Positions 26,186-33,365 of a DNA stretch of 64,000 bases are shown here, piece after piece. Every line of letters begins with the position of its first letter. Positions within the stretch are counted from its first letter, which is position 1. The stretch covers positions 186,001-250,000 of the forward strand of contig JBFXDS010000005.1 in assembly GCA_050180895.1 (NCBI GenBank), in the 5' to 3' direction. The position numbers and the translations under genes were made by a program. The notes beneath the pieces are model-generated. The model did not search any database, was not told the origin of the DNA, and saw nothing but the letters and a program-made list of their open reading frames with translations. Origin of the DNA: JBGPEQ01 sp050180895. Its GTDB lineage: Bacteria > Pseudomonadota > Alphaproteobacteria > Dongiales > Dongiaceae.

Positions 26186-27004
26186 TCAGCGCGCCTGAGC
26201 CTCTACGTCGGCGGCGGGCGCCAGCGACAGCGCCTGGAAGATCGTCGCCTTCAACGTGTCCGGCTCGAACGGTTTGGTGACGAGATAAGTGGGCTCCGGA
26301 CGCTCCCCGGTGAGCAGCCGCTCCGGATAGGCGGTGACGAAGATCACAGGCACGTCGATCGATCGCAGGATCTCGTTGACGGCGTTCAGGCCGGAGCCGC
26401 CGTCGCCGAGGTGGATATCGGCGAGGACCAAGCCGGGCCGCTGCGCGCGGGCGATGGCAATCGCCTCCGATTGGCTGGCGGCGATGCCGACCACGGTGTG
26501 GCCGAGGTCGCGGACGATGCCGGCGATGTCGAGGGCGATGATCGGCTCATCCTCGATCACGAGAACGGTGGTGGCGAGCTGTCGGTTGACGGCATCCCAG
26601 GCCCTTGCCAGCAGCTTTCGGGTGTCATCGGCCGGCAGCTGGAGGATCCCGGCGGCGTCCTCGATGGAGAAGCCCTCGAGGGAGGTGAGCAGGAGAATCT
26701 GGCGCTCGCGCGGCGTGAGCGCTTCGAGTCGGGCCTCCACTGACGGCCCGCTGGTTCTGGGAATCAGGTCAACGACCGTGCTGTCGCGGTCGCCGCCGGC
26801 GATGGGCTGCCAAAGCTCGTGGAAGAGGCCATAGAGCTGCTGCCGGACATTGCCGTCCGCAGAGATGCGGTGCGGTTCCTTCAGCAGCACCTCGAGGCAA
26901 AGACGGATATAGCGGTCGCCGCGCTGCTGCGAACCCGTCAGGGCCCTGGCATAGCGCCGCAGATATGGCAGGCGCTTCGTGATTTCGTCGCTGATGTCGC
27001 CCAT
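26186..27004 (-). CDS. phyR: General stress response regulator PhyR
   Basis: 272 residues. The N-terminal ~140 residues are an ECF-sigma-like domain that mimics EcfG but lacks DNA-binding function (region 4-like LTPRERQILLLTSLEGFSIE). A receiver domain follows (VLVIEDEPIIALDIAG; phosphoacceptor Asp in LVLADIHLGDGG; conserved Lys in LVTKPFEP). When phosphorylated, PhyR binds NepR and frees EcfG. It is divergent from nepR-ecfG across a 206-bp region holding a two-way EcfG-type promoter. Confidence 0.97.
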   Translation of the reverse strand: MGDISDEITKRLPYLRRYARALTGSQQRGDRYIRLCLEVLLKEPHRISADGNVRQQLYGLFHELWQPIAGGDRDSTVVDLIPRTSGPSVEARLEALTPRERQILLLTSLEGFSIEDAAGILQLPADDTRKLLARAWDAVNRQLATTVLVIEDEPIIALDIAGIVRDLGHTVVGIAASQSEAIAIARAQRPGLVLADIHLGDGGSGLNAVNEILRSIDVPVIFVTAYPERLLTGERPEPTYLVTKPFEPDTLKATIFQALSLAPAADVEAQAR

Positions 27005-27073
27005 GTCTTCCCCGATAAGTACTTCCCCAATTTGGGACGAATGCAGAACGCCAATCTTTTCCGGCTTTTATAT

Positions 27074-27100
27074 GGAACACAAAGGCGGTCCGCGGGTTCC
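27074..27100. promoter_or_regulatory. Palindromic two-way EcfG-type promoter (phyR / nepR-ecfG)
   Basis: GGAAC (27074-27078), 17-bp spacer, GTTCC (27096-27100). On the plus strand this reads GGAAC-N16-GGTT toward nepR-ecfG. On the minus strand it reads GGAAC-N16-TGTT toward phyR. One element therefore presents -35 and -10 boxes in both directions with family spacing. Confidence 0.7.
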
Positions 27101-27173
27101 ATGATTTTGGATTTTGCCGCGTGGTGGCTGATATCCTGCTGTCCGAATCGGGCGGCGGATGGCCGGCTCGGGT

Positions 27174-27197
27174 GGAACGACAGAGAATAGTATAGTT
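27174..27197 (+). promoter_or_regulatory. Second, weaker EcfG-type site before nepR
   Basis: GGAAC (27174-27178) with GTT beginning at 27195 after 16 bp (GTTT in place of CGTT, one base offset). It begins exactly 100 bp downstream of the first site. If used, the transcript would start very close to the ATG at 27211, favouring the internal start at 27325. Confidence 0.4.
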
Positions 27198-27210
27198 TCG
27201 AAGGGTCGAG

Positions 27211-27486
27211 ATGGCAGGTGCAGAGAGGAAGTTTCCGGGGGCGCGGGGGAATGCGGAACTGCTGCCTCGGGACGGGGACGCCGCGGATGCATCGAGCGCC
27301 GATCCCCACCAACAAAAAAACCGGATGACCAAGAGCAAGAAAAAGACGGGCGAGCAGCGGGACGTCGCCGTTGAGCGTTGGTTCGACAGGCAGCTCAATC
27401 AGCTCTATTCGGACGTGATCAGCGAACCGCTGCCGAAAGAGTTTCTCGAGCTGATCGAGAAGCTGCGAGAAAAAACGAGCAAGTGA
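27211..27486 (+). CDS. nepR: Anti-sigma factor NepR
   Basis: 91 residues from ATG 27211 (AAGG before it); an internal ATG at 27325 would give 53 residues, closer to the usual NepR core. The NepR signature is plain: WFDRQLNQLYSDVISEPLP followed by EFLELIEKLR, two helices that wrap around EcfG. It lies 66 bp upstream of ecfG on the same strand. NepR holds EcfG inactive until phospho-PhyR competes for it. Confidence 0.93.
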   Translation: MAGAERKFPGARGNAELLPRDGDAADASSADPHQQKNRMTKSKKKTGEQRDVAVERWFDRQLNQLYSDVISEPLPKEFLELIEKLREKTSK

Positions 27487-27552
27487 GCGCCGGGCCGCGC
27501 TCCGGGCATCACTTGGCGGCCAGGCCCCCGTCAACGATCATCGAGAGAGCCA

Positions 27553-28164
27553 ATGGGCGAGACGATTCGCAGCGACCCGTCGCCGGAATTCCGTAGGGCC
27601 CTTGTCGAGTGCATACCGCATCTGCGCGCGTTTGCCCGCTCGCTCACGCGCGACCGCGAGCTGGCCGACGACCTCGTCCACGATGCTGCGGTGCGGGCCC
27701 TGGCCGCCGCGCATCAGTTTTGTCCGGGGACCAACTTCAAGGCTTGGATCTTCACCATCCTGCGCAACCTCTATTACAACGAAGGGCGCAAGGATCGCTC
27801 GAAGACCGTTCCGTTCGAGGAGGCTGCGGTGACGGAGCACTCGATTCCGCCCACCCAGGAGGCGGCGCTCGAGTTCAGCGACTTCCGGCGGGCGTTCTGG
27901 CGGCTCGGCGAGGATCATCGCGAGGTGCTGATCCTCGTCGGCGCCAGCGGCCTCAGCTACGAGGAGGCGGCGGAGGTCTGCCACTGCGCGGTCGGAACGA
28001 TCAAGAGCCGCGTCTCGCGGGCCCGGCGCGAATTGACCCGGCTGCTGTCGGGAGACGCGTTGGCGAGGAGCCGGGTCGACCCGGCGGGGGATGCCGATGC
28101 GAAGGAGATTCCCGGCGGTTCCGGGATCCCCCGCGATCTCCGACGGGCCGCGCGCGGCGACTAA
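27553..28164 (+). CDS. ecfG: ECF sigma factor EcfG (general stress sigma)
   Basis: 203 residues. Region 2 (AFARSLTRDRELADDLVHDA, FKAWIFTILRNLYYNEGR) and region 4 (HREVLILVGASGLSYEEAA, VGTIKSRVSRARREL) are typical of the ECF15/EcfG group. About 30 extra residues at the C-terminus are hydrophilic. It directs RNA polymerase to GGAAC-N16/17-CGTT promoters. At least nine such sites occur within this 11-kb region, including one before its own operon, giving positive autoregulation. Confidence 0.96.
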   Translation: MGETIRSDPSPEFRRALVECIPHLRAFARSLTRDRELADDLVHDAAVRALAAAHQFCPGTNFKAWIFTILRNLYYNEGRKDRSKTVPFEEAAVTEHSIPPTQEAALEFSDFRRAFWRLGEDHREVLILVGASGLSYEEAAEVCHCAVGTIKSRVSRARRELTRLLSGDALARSRVDPAGDADAKEIPGGSGIPRDLRRAARGD

Positions 28165-28189
28165 AGCCGCCGTCGGGCGGCGCTCGCGG

Positions 28190-28648
28190 TCATTCCGCCT
28201 TGTCGGCCTGTTCCTTGCGCTCGAAGAGGCCGACCAGAGCGAGCACGACGAAGGCCAGGGCCACGGTGATCGCGGCAAGGACGTAGTATCCGCCGCCGCA
28301 GGCGAGGCCGGTGGCGCCGCTGAGCCATATGCTGGCGCCCGTGGTCAGACCTTTGACGTCGCCGCGTCCCTGAATGATGGTGCCGGCGCCCAGGAAGGCG
28401 ACGCCGGCGATCACGCCCTCGATCACGCGGATCGGATCACCTTTCGAGTCCGGTGCGATCTCCAGACTGGCGTGGAACAGCTCGAACGCGAGGATGGTGA
28501 AGGCCGCCGCTGCCAGCGACACGAGCATGTGCGTGCGCAGGCCCGCCGGCTTCTGCCGCCATTCGCGCTCGAGGCCGAGGATCATGCCCGCGGCCATCGC
28601 CGCCGCCAGACGCGCCAGCACATCGACGATCGGAAGCTCCGTTTGCAT
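28190..28648 (-). CDS. MgtC/SapB family membrane protein
   Basis: 152 residues from ATG 28648 with ribosome site GGAGG. About five membrane helices. MgtC motifs: MILGLEREWRQKPAGLRTHM at the start and GVAFLGAGTII, then GLTTGASIWLSGATGLACGGG. The family covers Mg2+-starvation virulence factors and uncharacterised SapB-type proteins. It is convergent with ecfG (25 bp apart) and downstream of the DUF1269 gene, with which it may share an EcfG-type promoter. Confidence 0.92.
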   Translation of the reverse strand: MQTELPIVDVLARLAAAMAAGMILGLEREWRQKPAGLRTHMLVSLAAAAFTILAFELFHASLEIAPDSKGDPIRVIEGVIAGVAFLGAGTIIQGRGDVKGLTTGASIWLSGATGLACGGGYYVLAAITVALAFVVLALVGLFERKEQADKAE

Positions 28649-28670
28649 GATCCTCCGCCGTCCGCCTGCG

Positions 28671-29171
28671 TCACGCCCGCGGCCGTGAGAAGATGCGGGA
28701 CGCGCCACCGGCCGGCGACCGATGCAATACAGTGCCGCGGCGGCGGGTCAGCCGCGGCAGGAGTTGGTCGCCGCCGCTGCGGACGAGAACGAACAGGGCA
28801 GAACGGCGCGGCCCGATGGCGCCGCCGACCCGACGGATGAAGCCGTCGTCGATGCCGTAGTCGGATAGTGCGCCGCAGATGGCGCCGGTCGCTGCGCCGA
28901 TGCCGGCGCCGAGGAGTGCGCCCGCCGCGGGGCTCATGAAGAGCAGGCCGACGAGCGCACCCCCGGCGACGCCCAAGGCGCCGCCGCCGACCATGCCGCC
29001 TTCCACCAGATTCACCGACTGTTTCAGCTGCACGCCGCCGATGCCGCGGCGAACGACGCAGGCGTCGGCCAGTTCGACCCGCCGGCGTCCGTTCCGCATG
29101 ATCTGCAAGTCGTTCAGCGCCTTGTCCGCCGTGCGGGGGCCATCGAAGACGACACAGATCAGTTCGGTCAT
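28671..29171 (-). CDS. DUF1269-like glycine-zipper membrane protein
   Basis: 166 residues. A soluble N-terminus (TELICVVFDGPRTADKALND) is followed by a Gly/Ala-rich membrane hairpin (GGGALGVAGGALVGLLF and GALLGAGIGAATGAICGAL) and a soluble end. This fits DUF1269. ATG 29171 follows GAGGCGG; a GTG one codon earlier is possible. It has an exact-spacing EcfG-type site at 29310-29286 and, between promoter and gene, a terminator-like hairpin. Confidence 0.82.
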   Translation of the reverse strand: MTELICVVFDGPRTADKALNDLQIMRNGRRRVELADACVVRRGIGGVQLKQSVNLVEGGMVGGGALGVAGGALVGLLFMSPAAGALLGAGIGAATGAICGALSDYGIDDGFIRRVGGAIGPRRSALFVLVRSGGDQLLPRLTRRRGTVLHRSPAGGASRIFSRPRA

Positions 29172-29194
29172 CACGCCGCCTCAGGCATCTGCCC

Positions 29195-29220
29195 AAAAAA
29201 GCGGCGGCCCGCAGGCCGCC
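29195..29220 (-). terminator. Intrinsic terminator-like hairpin in the DUF1269 leader
   Basis: On the minus strand a perfect 7-bp stem (GGCGGCC/GGCCGCC, 4-nt loop) is followed two bases later by TTTTTT. It lies between the EcfG-type promoter and the DUF1269 start, so it may act as an attenuator, or terminate transcripts from the upstream gene. Confidence 0.55.
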
Positions 29221-29285
29221 AAGGAAAGGCGGCTGCCGACCTCGGGGGGATGGGCGGGGGGAGAAGGCCAGCAGCCAAGTTAGAC

Positions 29286-29310
29286 AACACGCGTCGGTCG
29301 ATCGGGTTCC
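29286..29310 (-). promoter_or_regulatory. EcfG-type promoter for DUF1269-MgtC
   Basis: Minus strand: GGAAC (29310-29306), 16-bp spacer, TGTT (29289-29286). It lies 115 bp upstream of the DUF1269 ATG. Confidence 0.65.
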
Positions 29311-29341
29311 CTTGGCGAAGAGCGACACGAAGCAAGAAGAT

Positions 29342-29635
29342 CTACGCGCCCGCCCCCGTCTTGGTCGGCGCGCCGCCGCTGTCGCCGTCGCCGCCCTCCA
29401 GCCTCATCAGCGCGCGGCGGCACTCCTGTAGCAGCTCGGTCGTTGCGTCGGAATTGTTCTCGTCAGCCATGTTCTCCTCCGCCGCCACCTGCAGTCCGCG
29501 AAGATCCAGCTCCCATTCCTTCAGGAGGCGGATCTTCTGCTCGGCCGTCAGATCGTCGCTGCCGAGAATCGCGCGGGGATGATCGAACTCCCGCGACACG
29601 TCGCCCAGCACCTTGCGGAAACGGATCGGATTCAT
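29342..29635 (-). CDS. Small hypothetical stress-island protein
   Basis: 97 soluble residues with a strong ribosome site (GAGGAGGGCG) before ATG 29635. The helical core reads VLGDVSREFDHPRAIL, then EQKIRLLKEWELDLRGLQVA and TELLQECRRALMRLEGG. The C-terminus is Gly-rich. I do not know a function. An EcfG-type promoter lies 37 bp upstream, making it a probable general stress protein. Confidence 0.82.
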   Translation of the reverse strand: MNPIRFRKVLGDVSREFDHPRAILGSDDLTAEQKIRLLKEWELDLRGLQVAAEENMADENNSDATTELLQECRRALMRLEGGDGDSGGAPTKTGAGA

Positions 29636-29671
29636 CTCGCCCTCCTCGCGTATCGGCTGCGGGACAGGAAG

Positions 29672-29696
29672 AACCCGGATGGACGGAACGGGTTCC
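29672..29696 (-). promoter_or_regulatory. EcfG-type promoter for the 97-residue gene
   Basis: Minus strand: GGAAC (29696-29692), 16-bp spacer, GGTT (29675-29672). It overlaps an inverted repeat (AACCCG...CGGGTT) just past the AI-2E stop, so a terminator role for the same bases is possible. Confidence 0.6.
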
Positions 29697-29701
29697 TTGC
29701 T

Positions 29702-30871
29702 CTACTGCCCGAGGAACTCGCCGATCGGCTTCAGCGGCCGGATGTTGTCACAGAAGATCTTGCAAACGGCGAGCATGGGCACCGCCAGCAGCATGCCCGG
29801 GATCTGCCAGAGCCAACCCCAGAAGATCAGCGCGACGAACACCGCCACCGGATTCAGGGTCAACCGCCGCGCCAGGATCATCGGCGTGATGAGCTGGCCT
29901 TCCAGGAATGCCAGTCCGGCGTAGACCAGAGGCGGCACGACCGCCGTGGCCAGGTCGCCGAAGCTCATCAGCGCGACCAGGCCGATGATCGAGAAGCCGA
30001 TGATGTGGCCGAGGAACGGAATGTAGTTCAGGACCGCACTCATGGTTCCCCACAACGCCGGACTCGGCATGCCCAGGGCGTAGCACGCGGTCCCCACGGC
30101 GAGGCCGAGCACGATGTTGATGACGGTCACCGTAAACAGGTAGTGGGAGATGTCGCTTTGCACCTGCTGGGCGATCTCCACTGCCTGCTTCTTGTCACGA
30201 AAGCGCGGCAGGACCGTCACCAGCTTGCGCAGGAACATGTCGCCGGACGCGAGCAGAAAATAGAGCAGGACCAAGGTGGCGCTGAGCCCGACGACCGCGT
30301 GCGTCGTTTCCGACAGAATTGCCGTGCCCATGCCGGTCTGCGCCACGATCACGGGCTCGGAGCCGCGCTCGCCAATGTCGGACAGCTGCGAGATGGTTTC
30401 CTCGGCCTTCTGCATCTGTTCGACCGGCGCCTTGATCACCCGGAAATGGCGCTCGAGAGTCGTGAGGCTCTCCGGGATCCGCACGATCCACTCCGCGGCC
30501 GGCGCGGACAGCGAAAAGACACCGTAGCCGACCCCGGCAACGCCGACCGCCAGCACGAGAGCCGCGCCGATCGATTCGGGGATGCGCCAGGCGGCGAGCA
30601 CACGCATCACCGGCGACAGGACGAGCTTCAGCAGCAACGCCACCATCAGCGGAATGACGACGACGCGGGCGACATACAGCATGTAGACGACGAGCAATCC
30701 CGTGATGATGAGGAGAAGCAGCGTCCGCAGTTCGAACGATGGCCCGGCGTCGGCCTCGAGGTCGGGCGGCGTCACGGCGCTCGCTGCCTCCGCGGATGAC
30801 GGCGCGGGCGGTGCCACGGATTGCCCGCTCGACGCCGTCGGCGCGAGGTTCTCGCTTATTGTTGCCCCCAT
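29702..30871 (-). CDS. AI-2E family transporter (PerM-like)
   Basis: 389 residues from ATG 30871, chosen because it starts about 50 nt after the EcfG-type promoter; an upstream in-frame start at 31021 would place the promoter inside the gene. About 55 polar residues precede eight predicted membrane helices. Family segments: LVLLYFLLASGDMFLRKLV, LGMPSPALWGTMSAVLNYIP and ILARRLTLNPVAVFVALIFW. AI-2E/PerM proteins are putative exporters or permeases; substrates are mostly unknown. Confidence 0.92.
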   Translation of the reverse strand: MGATISENLAPTASSGQSVAPPAPSSAEAASAVTPPDLEADAGPSFELRTLLLLIITGLLVVYMLYVARVVVIPLMVALLLKLVLSPVMRVLAAWRIPESIGAALVLAVGVAGVGYGVFSLSAPAAEWIVRIPESLTTLERHFRVIKAPVEQMQKAEETISQLSDIGERGSEPVIVAQTGMGTAILSETTHAVVGLSATLVLLYFLLASGDMFLRKLVTVLPRFRDKKQAVEIAQQVQSDISHYLFTVTVINIVLGLAVGTACYALGMPSPALWGTMSAVLNYIPFLGHIIGFSIIGLVALMSFGDLATAVVPPLVYAGLAFLEGQLITPMILARRLTLNPVAVFVALIFWGWLWQIPGMLLAVPMLAVCKIFCDNIRPLKPIGEFLGQ

Positions 30872-30923
30872 CCCGATAGTCTCAAGAGTCCTTGCAGGAA
30901 AACATGAACCGCCCGTCATAAAA

Positions 30924-30949
30924 AACCCTTCAACGCCCGTGACGGTTCC
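30924..30949 (-). promoter_or_regulatory. EcfG-type promoter for AI-2E gene
   Basis: Minus strand: GGAAC (30949-30945), 17-bp spacer, GGTT (30927-30924). It is back to back with the plus-strand site at 30975-30999. Confidence 0.6.
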
Positions 30950-30974
30950 GGCGGCATGCAAAAATCTGCGGTCG

Positions 30975-30999
30975 GGAACAATGCGTACGAACCGACGTT
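30975..30999 (+). promoter_or_regulatory. EcfG-type promoter for a 25-residue peptide gene
   Basis: GGAAC (30975-30979), 16-bp spacer, CGTT (30996-30999), exact consensus. The next start codon is the peptide ATG at 31039. Readthrough could reach the PRC-barrel and CsbD genes. Confidence 0.75.
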
Positions 31000-31038
31000 G
31001 AGACTGGGTTCCGTCTTTCAACGGTCAAGGAGCTCAGG

Positions 31039-31116
31039 ATGAGGTACGTGTTGCTGTGGTTGTTGGGCGTGCCCCTTCCCGTCCTTCTCATCATCTGGCT
31101 GATCTGGGGCAGTTGA
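31039..31116 (+). CDS. 25-residue hydrophobic membrane peptide
   Basis: 26 codons including stop, ribosome site AAGGAGCTCAGG directly before ATG 31039. The peptide begins MRY and is otherwise one uninterrupted hydrophobic helix (VLLWLLGVPLPVLLIIWLIW) ending Gly-Ser. This architecture fits a single-span small membrane protein. It is the first gene after a perfect EcfG-type promoter. The function is unknown; by analogy with other stress microproteins it may modulate a membrane complex, which is speculation. Confidence 0.75.
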   Translation: MRYVLLWLLGVPLPVLLIIWLIWGS

Positions 31117-31302
31117 CGCGTTCGTCCTGCACCTCGCGCTCCGTCCTGAAACCTCGGCAGGAGCGCCAGTCGAATGATCAACAGGATCAGAATCTGCAAA
31201 GCGACCGCGGCGGAACACGGCACCGTGTGCAGGCATTGATGCGGCAAGGGAGCGCTTCGGCTAGAGACGTTTACGAGTTTATTCATCAACGAGAGGACAG
31301 AC

Positions 31303-32139
31303 ATGAAGCGAGATTTCTTATCGACATCGGCAGGCATCGCCTTGGCGATCATCCTGGCCGTCGGCACGGGCGCCGCCTACGCCCAGGAGGCGGGAACGAG
31401 CGGGACGACGGGAGAAACCGGAACGACGGTGGCTCCCGCGACCGCGGTCGCCGCTGAAGAGCTCCTCGGCCGCACGATCGAGAACGCGGATGGCGAGAAC
31501 ATCGGCGAGATCAAGAACGTCGTCATCGATCAGGCCGGCCAGGCGAAATACGTCATCGTCGGCGTCGGCGGCTTCCTCGGCCTGGGCGAAAAGCATGTAG
31601 CGCTCGCGTGGGATGAGTTGACGATCGCCGACAACGGGGAGACGGTGACGTCGGCCGTGACCAAGGAGCAGCTGGAAGCGCTCCCCGAGCACAAGTTTCC
31701 GAGCGAGGTGAGGACGGGCACCGTCTACTCCTACGAGGAGGACATCAAGGTCAATCCGAACATGGCGGATCGGGATGTCACTTCGACTGACCAGCCGCCG
31801 GTGACGACCGGCGAGCAGACGACGGCCCTCGAGACAACGTCCGCGGCGGGAGCAATGGGCATCGGCGCCAGCAGGCTGGTCGGCGCCGACGTCACCAATG
31901 CGCAGGGCGAGCGCATCGGCGAGATCAACGAAGTCGTGCTCGGCAGCGACGGCGCGGCACAGGGCCTCGTTATCGACGTCGGAGGCTTCCTCGGCGTCGG
32001 CGAGCGGCGTGTGCTCGTCGACTGGTCCGACGTGACGATACGCTCGGAGGAGAACGGCACGCTCGACGTCGCCACGGCGATGGACAAAGCCGGCCTGGAG
32101 AGCCTGCCGGAGTACACCCTTCCGCCGGTCCAGCAATAG
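31303..32139 (+). CDS. Secreted double PRC-barrel protein
   Basis: 278 residues with a Sec signal (about residues 1-27, ending ATAYAQ-like GAAYAQEA). Two PRC-barrel domains follow: residues ~47-130 (LLGRTIENADGENIGEIKNV, GVGGFLGLGEKHVAL) and ~185-265 (LVGADVTNAQGERIGEIN, DVGGFLGVGERRVLVDW). A Thr-rich linker joins them. PRC barrels act as protein-interaction beta-barrels; extracytoplasmic ones are common in alphaproteobacterial stress regulons. CsbD follows after 44 bp on the same strand. Confidence 0.9.
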   Translation: MKRDFLSTSAGIALAIILAVGTGAAYAQEAGTSGTTGETGTTVAPATAVAAEELLGRTIENADGENIGEIKNVVIDQAGQAKYVIVGVGGFLGLGEKHVALAWDELTIADNGETVTSAVTKEQLEALPEHKFPSEVRTGTVYSYEEDIKVNPNMADRDVTSTDQPPVTTGEQTTALETTSAAGAMGIGASRLVGADVTNAQGERIGEINEVVLGSDGAAQGLVIDVGGFLGVGERRVLVDWSDVTIRSEENGTLDVATAMDKAGLESLPEYTLPPVQQ

Positions 32140-32183
32140 GGCGGACCTCACCATCGATCGACCTCAACAAAGGAGTCTGACGC

Positions 32184-32387
32184 ATGAACTGGGATCAAAT
32201 CGCCGGCAACTGGAAGCAGGCCAAGGGCAAAATGAAGGAGAAGTGGGGCAAGCTCACCGACGACGAACTGGACGTCATCGACGGTAAGCGCGACCAGCTC
32301 ATCGGACGTCTCCAGGAGCTCTACGGCTACAACCGCGAGAAGGCGGAGCAGGAAGTGAAGGCCTGGGAGTCCGGCATCCGCTGGTAG
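32184..32387 (+). CDS. CsbD family stress protein
   Basis: 67 residues matching CsbD: MNWDQIAGNWKQAKGKMKEK, then WGKLTDDELDVIDGKRDQL and LQELYGYNREKAEQEV. CsbD is a general stress protein under SigB in Bacillus and recurs in proteobacterial stress regulons; the molecular function is unknown. AAAGGAG precedes ATG 32184. A hairpin terminator follows at 32415-32447. Confidence 0.96.
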   Translation: MNWDQIAGNWKQAKGKMKEKWGKLTDDELDVIDGKRDQLIGRLQELYGYNREKAEQEVKAWESGIRW

Positions 32388-32414
32388 TTGCGCTTCCGGT
32401 ATCTTCCTCTTCGT

Positions 32415-32447
32415 AAAGCCGGGGCGGTAATATCGCCCGGGCTTTTT
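32415..32447 (+). terminator. Rho-independent terminator after csbD
   Basis: 9-bp stem with one mismatch (GCCGGGGCG/CGCCCGGGC, 7-nt loop) preceded by AAA and followed by TTTTT. It closes the PRC-barrel-CsbD unit. Confidence 0.8.
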
Positions 32448-32468
32448 CGCATCCTGATCAAGCGCGGG

Positions 32469-32897
32469 TCAGCGTCCGCGGCGACTGAGGAGCAGGCCGG
32501 CGACGAACGCCGCCAACACAAATGTGAGCGGATTGCGCGACGCGGCCGCGCCGATCTCCTGCCCGGCATCGAGCAGGGGTTTCGACAGCGAGGGAAGGGG
32601 TGGCGCAACGGTGGATGGCGCCGGCGCGCGCTTGCGCATCGCGATCACCGCCAGGACGACGCCGACGACGGCGAAGGCGATCCCGATCCAGAGGCTTGCC
32701 GCGATCGGACCGATCTCGTCGGCCAGCGCCATGAAGCCGGCGGCGACGAGAAACCCGGCGCCGCAGGCCAGGAGAACCAGGGCGGCCAGGCAGAGCACCG
32801 CGCGCTGCACCGCGCGGCGGAGAGATGATTTCACCTCGTCCGCCCCGCGCTTGACCGCGGCCGTCATGAGAAGACTGCGCAGCAGGCCCCCGATCAT
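32469..32897 (-). CDS. Phage-holin-like (holin superfamily III type) membrane protein
   Basis: 142 residues with two membrane helices in the middle (AVLCLAALVLLACGAGFLVA, IAASLWIGIAFAVVGVVLAV) and a third near the C-terminus before RRGR. Such proteins are annotated 'phage holin family' but usually sit beside DUF883 stress proteins with no phage, as here. It is 37 bp downstream of the DUF883 gene on the same strand and probably shares its EcfG-type promoter. Confidence 0.8.
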   Translation of the reverse strand: MIGGLLRSLLMTAAVKRGADEVKSSLRRAVQRAVLCLAALVLLACGAGFLVAAGFMALADEIGPIAASLWIGIAFAVVGVVLAVIAMRKRAPAPSTVAPPLPSLSKPLLDAGQEIGAAASRNPLTFVLAAFVAGLLLSRRGR

Positions 32898-32934
32898 GTG
32901 TCCGACGAGCGCGGTCGCCGCGACTCGATGCCCC

Positions 32935-33252
32935 CTAGCGGCGCAGGAAAGCGCCGATGATGAATCCGAGTCCCAGGGCGATCAGGACGCTTGTCAGCGG
33001 GTTCTCCTCGATCGCGTCCTGCACGGTGTCGGCCGCATCCTGCGCGCCGGCCTTGGCGCGGCGGCCGGCCTTGCGCGCCTCGGCGCTGATCTTGTCGAGC
33101 CGCTCGCGCACGGTGTCCACCACCGCCTCGGCCTCGCCCGACCCGATGTCCTTGACGGTCTTGGCAAGGGCGACGATATCCTCCCGCAACTGGGCGAGTT
33201 CGCCCTCCAGATCATGATAGGACTTGTCCGTAGCCCGTCGCGCGCCAGCCAT
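32935..33252 (-). CDS. DUF883 (ElaB/YqjD-like) membrane-anchored protein
   Basis: 105 residues. A long helical region (LEGELAQLREDIVALAKTV onward) ends in a C-terminal membrane anchor with the DUF883 signature ENPLTSVLIALGLGFIIGAF then RR. E. coli YqjD and ElaB tether ribosomes to the inner membrane in stationary phase. The gene is preceded by an EcfG-type promoter with exact spacing. Confidence 0.9.
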   Translation of the reverse strand: MAGARRATDKSYHDLEGELAQLREDIVALAKTVKDIGSGEAEAVVDTVRERLDKISAEARKAGRRAKAGAQDAADTVQDAIEENPLTSVLIALGLGFIIGAFLRR

Positions 33253-33286
33253 CGCTCGCCTCCGCCCTGCTAGGTGCAGCTAATCA

Positions 33287-33311
33287 AACACGGCTTCGTC
33301 GCGCAAGTTCC
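33287..33311 (-). promoter_or_regulatory. EcfG-type promoter for DUF883-holin unit
   Basis: Minus strand: GGAAC (33311-33307), 16-bp spacer, TGTT (33290-33287). The DUF883 ATG is 35 bp downstream. Confidence 0.65.
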
Positions 33312-33365
33312 CGCTTGCGTGGCGAAACGCCGCCATGTCGGCCGGCGCAGAGCGAGCGGCCGTCG

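Noticed and set aside
31213..31238. GGAAC-N17-CATT before the PRC-barrel gene as another EcfG promoter
   Set aside because: The -10 box breaks the conserved G; readthrough from 30975 is a simpler explanation.
32469..32897. Phage holin as a sign of a prophage
   Set aside because: No other phage gene nearby; this family commonly accompanies DUF883 in stress regions.
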